Below are positions 38,520 to 40,190 of a stretch of DNA of 40,190 bases, piece after piece; position 1 is the first letter of the stretch, and each line of letters starts with the position of its first letter. The stretch is from the NCBI GenBank assembly GCA_022770345.1, contig JALEII010000088.1, positions 1 through 40,190 on the forward strand, in the 5' to 3' direction. Origin of the DNA: Clostridiales bacterium (GTDB lineage Bacteria > Bacillota > Clostridia > Oscillospirales > Oscillospiraceae). A program made the translations under genes and the position numbers. The notes beneath the pieces are model-generated. The model had not been told where the DNA came from. It saw only the letters and a list, made by a program, of their open reading frames with translations, and ran no database searches.

Positions 38520-39745
38520 CGTACCACCTCCCGGACCACCGGGTCCCGGCTGCCCAGAGCCAGGTCTTTTCCGGGGAATTGGGTCAGCGCGGTCTTTTCC
38601 GGTGCGCGGCCCTGCCGGGCCAAGGCCGGGACCGCTGTCCGGCCTTGGATGGGGAAGTTCTCTCCGGACCGGAGGGCGGTATTTTCAATGCCGGAATACT
38701 GATTGTAGATGGCCTCCCAGGTGGCGTTGTCCACGTTGCCGGTCTCCGGTAGACCGAAAAAGCGTTGGGCCGCCAGCACGGCGGCACGGGTGCCGCTGCC
38801 GTAAATGCCATCCACGGTAGGAGCGGGGATGGTGGAAATAAACGAGGACAGTACCGACAGCCAATATTGCAGCAGCCTGACCTTTTCTCCGCTGCTGCCC
38901 ACCTGTAAAGAGCCGGGAGCGGCGTAGTTGATGGCGTAAAATTGCTGGCCCTGGCTCCGCAGTTCGTTCAGCTGGGTCACGGCGGTGTACAGCCGGACGA
39001 TGGCGTTCCAGGTGGCGGGGCCAACAATGCCGTCGGGGCTGAGACCAAAAATCTCCTGGAACCGCTGGACGGCGGCCTCCGTCCGGGGGCCGAAAATCCC
39101 GTCCACGGAATCCAAACGGGGAATGGCCGGATAATTCTGGGCGATGCGGTTCAGGGCCACCTGAATGACCGTCACATCCGCTCCCTGGCTGCCCCGGCGC
39201 AGGGGCGTACCCGGATAGGAGGGGGAAGGGGAGCGGACGGGGGCGTTGGAGACAATTTCCACGTTTCCGTAGTAGCTGGTAAGAATCTCCGGGGCGGTGT
39301 ACCCCTGCCGGGCCAGATTCTGACTGCCCCATTGGCTGAGACCGTCACAGGTGACGGTGGTGCCGTTGCAGAATTTTGCCGCCAGAGGCTCCACGAAGCC
39401 GGGGCGGCGGAGATAGCTGGTGAAAAGTTCGTCTACCAGCCGGGATATATTGTCGAAAAAGCTGCGGCCGTTGACAAAGGCCTGGTCGTAGGCGGTGGAA
39501 TTGGTGATGTCGAAATCATTCCCCCGGCTCCGATAAAATTCCGTGTACACCCGGTTCAGGGCAAAGGAGGTGATGGCCAGAATGTTGGCCCGGAGGGCGC
39601 TTTCGTCCCAGGTGGGGTAAATTTCGCTGGAGGCCACGTTTTTCACATAATCGGAAAAAGGCACGGTCACGTTGGCGGCGTTGGAATCCGGCGGACCCAG
39701 ATGGACGGTGATGGTCCGGGGGACATAAGGGGTGACGACGGGCAT
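38516..39745 (-). CDS. SpoIID-like domain protein with peptidoglycan-binding repeats
   Basis: A 409-residue protein. Residues ~25-185 resemble the SpoIID/LytB domain (PFSDYVKNVASSEIYPTW, ALRANILAITSFALNRVY, FCNGTTVTCDGLSQWGSQNL). Two PG_binding_1 repeats follow (about 200-265, with SVDGIFGPRTEAAVQRFQ, and 290-355, with TVDGIYGSGTRAAVLAAQ), then a low-similarity tail. SpoIID is a lytic transglycosylase in engulfment; this cytosolic-looking version lacks a signal peptide or membrane anchor. The start at 39745 has an AAAGGAG site. It is the middle gene of a three-gene unit. Confidence 0.85.
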   Translation of the reverse strand: MPVVTPYVPRTITVHLGPPDSNAANVTVPFSDYVKNVASSEIYPTWDESALRANILAITSFALNRVYTEFYRSRGNDFDITNSTAYDQAFVNGRSFFDNISRLVDELFTSYLRRPGFVEPLAAKFCNGTTVTCDGLSQWGSQNLARQGYTAPEILTSYYGNVEIVSNAPVRSPSPSYPGTPLRRGSQGADVTVIQVALNRIAQNYPAIPRLDSVDGIFGPRTEAAVQRFQEIFGLSPDGIVGPATWNAIVRLYTAVTQLNELRSQGQQFYAINYAAPGSLQVGSSGEKVRLLQYWLSVLSSFISTIPAPTVDGIYGSGTRAAVLAAQRFFGLPETGNVDNATWEAIYNQYSGIENTALRSGENFPIQGRTAVPALARQGRAPEKTALTQFPGKDLALGSRDPVVREVVR

Positions 39746-39758
39746 AGGCGGCTCCTTT

Positions 39759-40142
39759 CTATAAATTCTGAGGCGGGGTGTTGAAGATCTCGGACTTATC
39801 ATAAGCGTCCGGGAACTCCGACAGGGGGATCATGGGAAGGTTTTGCGTGGTAATGACCCCCGGAAAGATTTGGATATTCTCCGATTCGATCTGCTCGTAG
39901 GCTTCTTTCCGGGCGAACAGGTTCACCTGCGTGAAGGGGACCACCCCGGTGTCCGGGGTCAGTCCGGCGGAACGGTTGGGGACCTCAATGGGAATGGGGG
40001 CATCCAGCATTCCGCTGCGGTTGGTGAGCCGGGCGGCCAGCAGGCTACCCTGGGGCGTCTGGACGGAAACGGCTACGTTGGCCAGGGGAATCCGGGCGGA
40101 GCTGGCGAAGGCCCGGACCTGTAAGTATCCGATGGATGGCAA
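39759..40142 (-). CDS. Beta-sandwich-like protein of the SpoIID/peptidoglycan-binding unit
   Basis: A 127-residue protein whose first half (GYLQVRAFASSARIPLANVA, then VSVQTPQGSLLAARLTNRSG) resembles carboxypeptidase-regulatory or transthyretin-like beta sandwiches, with a Pro-rich C-terminal tail (PLSEFPDAYDKSEIFNTPPQ). I do not know its function. The start codon is TTG at 40142, supported by a strong AAGGAGGG site six bases upstream; no ATG is available near it. Thirteen bases separate it from the SpoIID-domain gene, and it probably heads the unit, since the window ends 48 bases upstream. Confidence 0.7.
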   Translation of the reverse strand: MPSIGYLQVRAFASSARIPLANVAVSVQTPQGSLLAARLTNRSGMLDAPIPIEVPNRSAGLTPDTGVVPFTQVNLFARKEAYEQIESENIQIFPGVITTQNLPMIPLSEFPDAYDKSEIFNTPPQNL

Positions 40143-40190
40143 GAAAATCCCTCCTTAAAATTCAGTGCTTCAGTTCAGGATATGCGCCGG

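Noticed and set aside
1-40190. CRISPR arrays, tRNA or rRNA genes, insertion sequences, prophage genes
   Set aside because: I looked for regular short repeats, tRNA-like cloverleaf ends, transposase motifs and flanking terminal repeats and found none that hold up.

Overview
The window reads as a chromosomal segment of a GC-rich, endospore-lineage Clostridia bacterium, most like the Oscillospiraceae/Ruminococcaceae. Pointers are an IspH-ribosomal protein S1 fusion, a dgt-dnaG-sigma factor order, a GlgC/GlgD pair, a SpoIID-domain protein with peptidoglycan-binding repeats, strong AGGAGG-type ribosome binding sites, and promoters close to TTGACA-17-TATAAT. No rRNA, tRNA, CRISPR array, insertion sequence or prophage was seen. 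The placement is inferred from gene content only.

Layout. 1-3.5 kb: an ECF sigma factor coupled to a truncated anti-sigma-like membrane protein, then a LysR regulator whose promoter overlaps the divergent promoter of a small membrane protein plus MATE exporter. 3.5-9.3 kb: TfoX-domain protein and GH13 glucosidase, an XRE-type membrane regulator, two small membrane proteins, BirA, and a membrane-anchored E2-acyltransferase-like protein. 9.4-12.2 kb: an internally deleted flavin reductase remnant, a homocysteine S-methyltransferase family protein, an M29 aminopeptidase and ribosomal protein L31. 12.2-21.4 kb: a long, largely overlapping chain, hflX, a YigZ protein, dgt, dnaG, a sigma-70 factor, a degenerate second sigma-70-like protein, cmk and ispH-S1. 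21.5-24.9 kb: Dabb, ACT and PFL (DUF711) proteins, then mgtE on the opposite strand. 25.2-33.2 kb: glycogen operon glgB-glgC-glgD-glgA followed by a neopullulanase-type GH13 enzyme and one or two tiny proteins. 33.4-36.7 kb: an SDR dehydrogenase, LacI regulator and FAD oxidoreductase operon with two LacI-type operators. 36.8-40.2 kb: VanZ-like protein, a CDP-alcohol phosphatidyltransferase, and three spore/cell-wall-type proteins.

The observations I rate highest are: (1) two translationally coupled sigma-70-like genes, one with altered -10-recognition residues and no region 1.1, the other with a region 1.1-like N-terminus and core-binding motif but without a recognisable region 2.3/2.4; (2) an mgtE leader with its own promoter, a 23-codon Pro/Arg-rich reading frame, and mutually exclusive terminator and antiterminator hairpins; (3) a promoter-like element inside ispH plus a near-perfect Shine-Dalgarno site at the IspH/S1 junction, which could make free S1; (4) a membrane-fused E2-like acyltransferase with Glu in place of the catalytic His, apparently from a leaderless transcript.

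Functional links: the 25-33 kb operon would make glycogen from glucose-1-phosphate (GlgC/GlgD make ADP-glucose, GlgA elongates, GlgB branches) and includes one alpha-glucan-degrading enzyme. The 12-21 kb chain joins replication priming, transcription initiation, nucleotide metabolism, isoprenoid synthesis and translation. All functions are read from sequence motifs without database searches.
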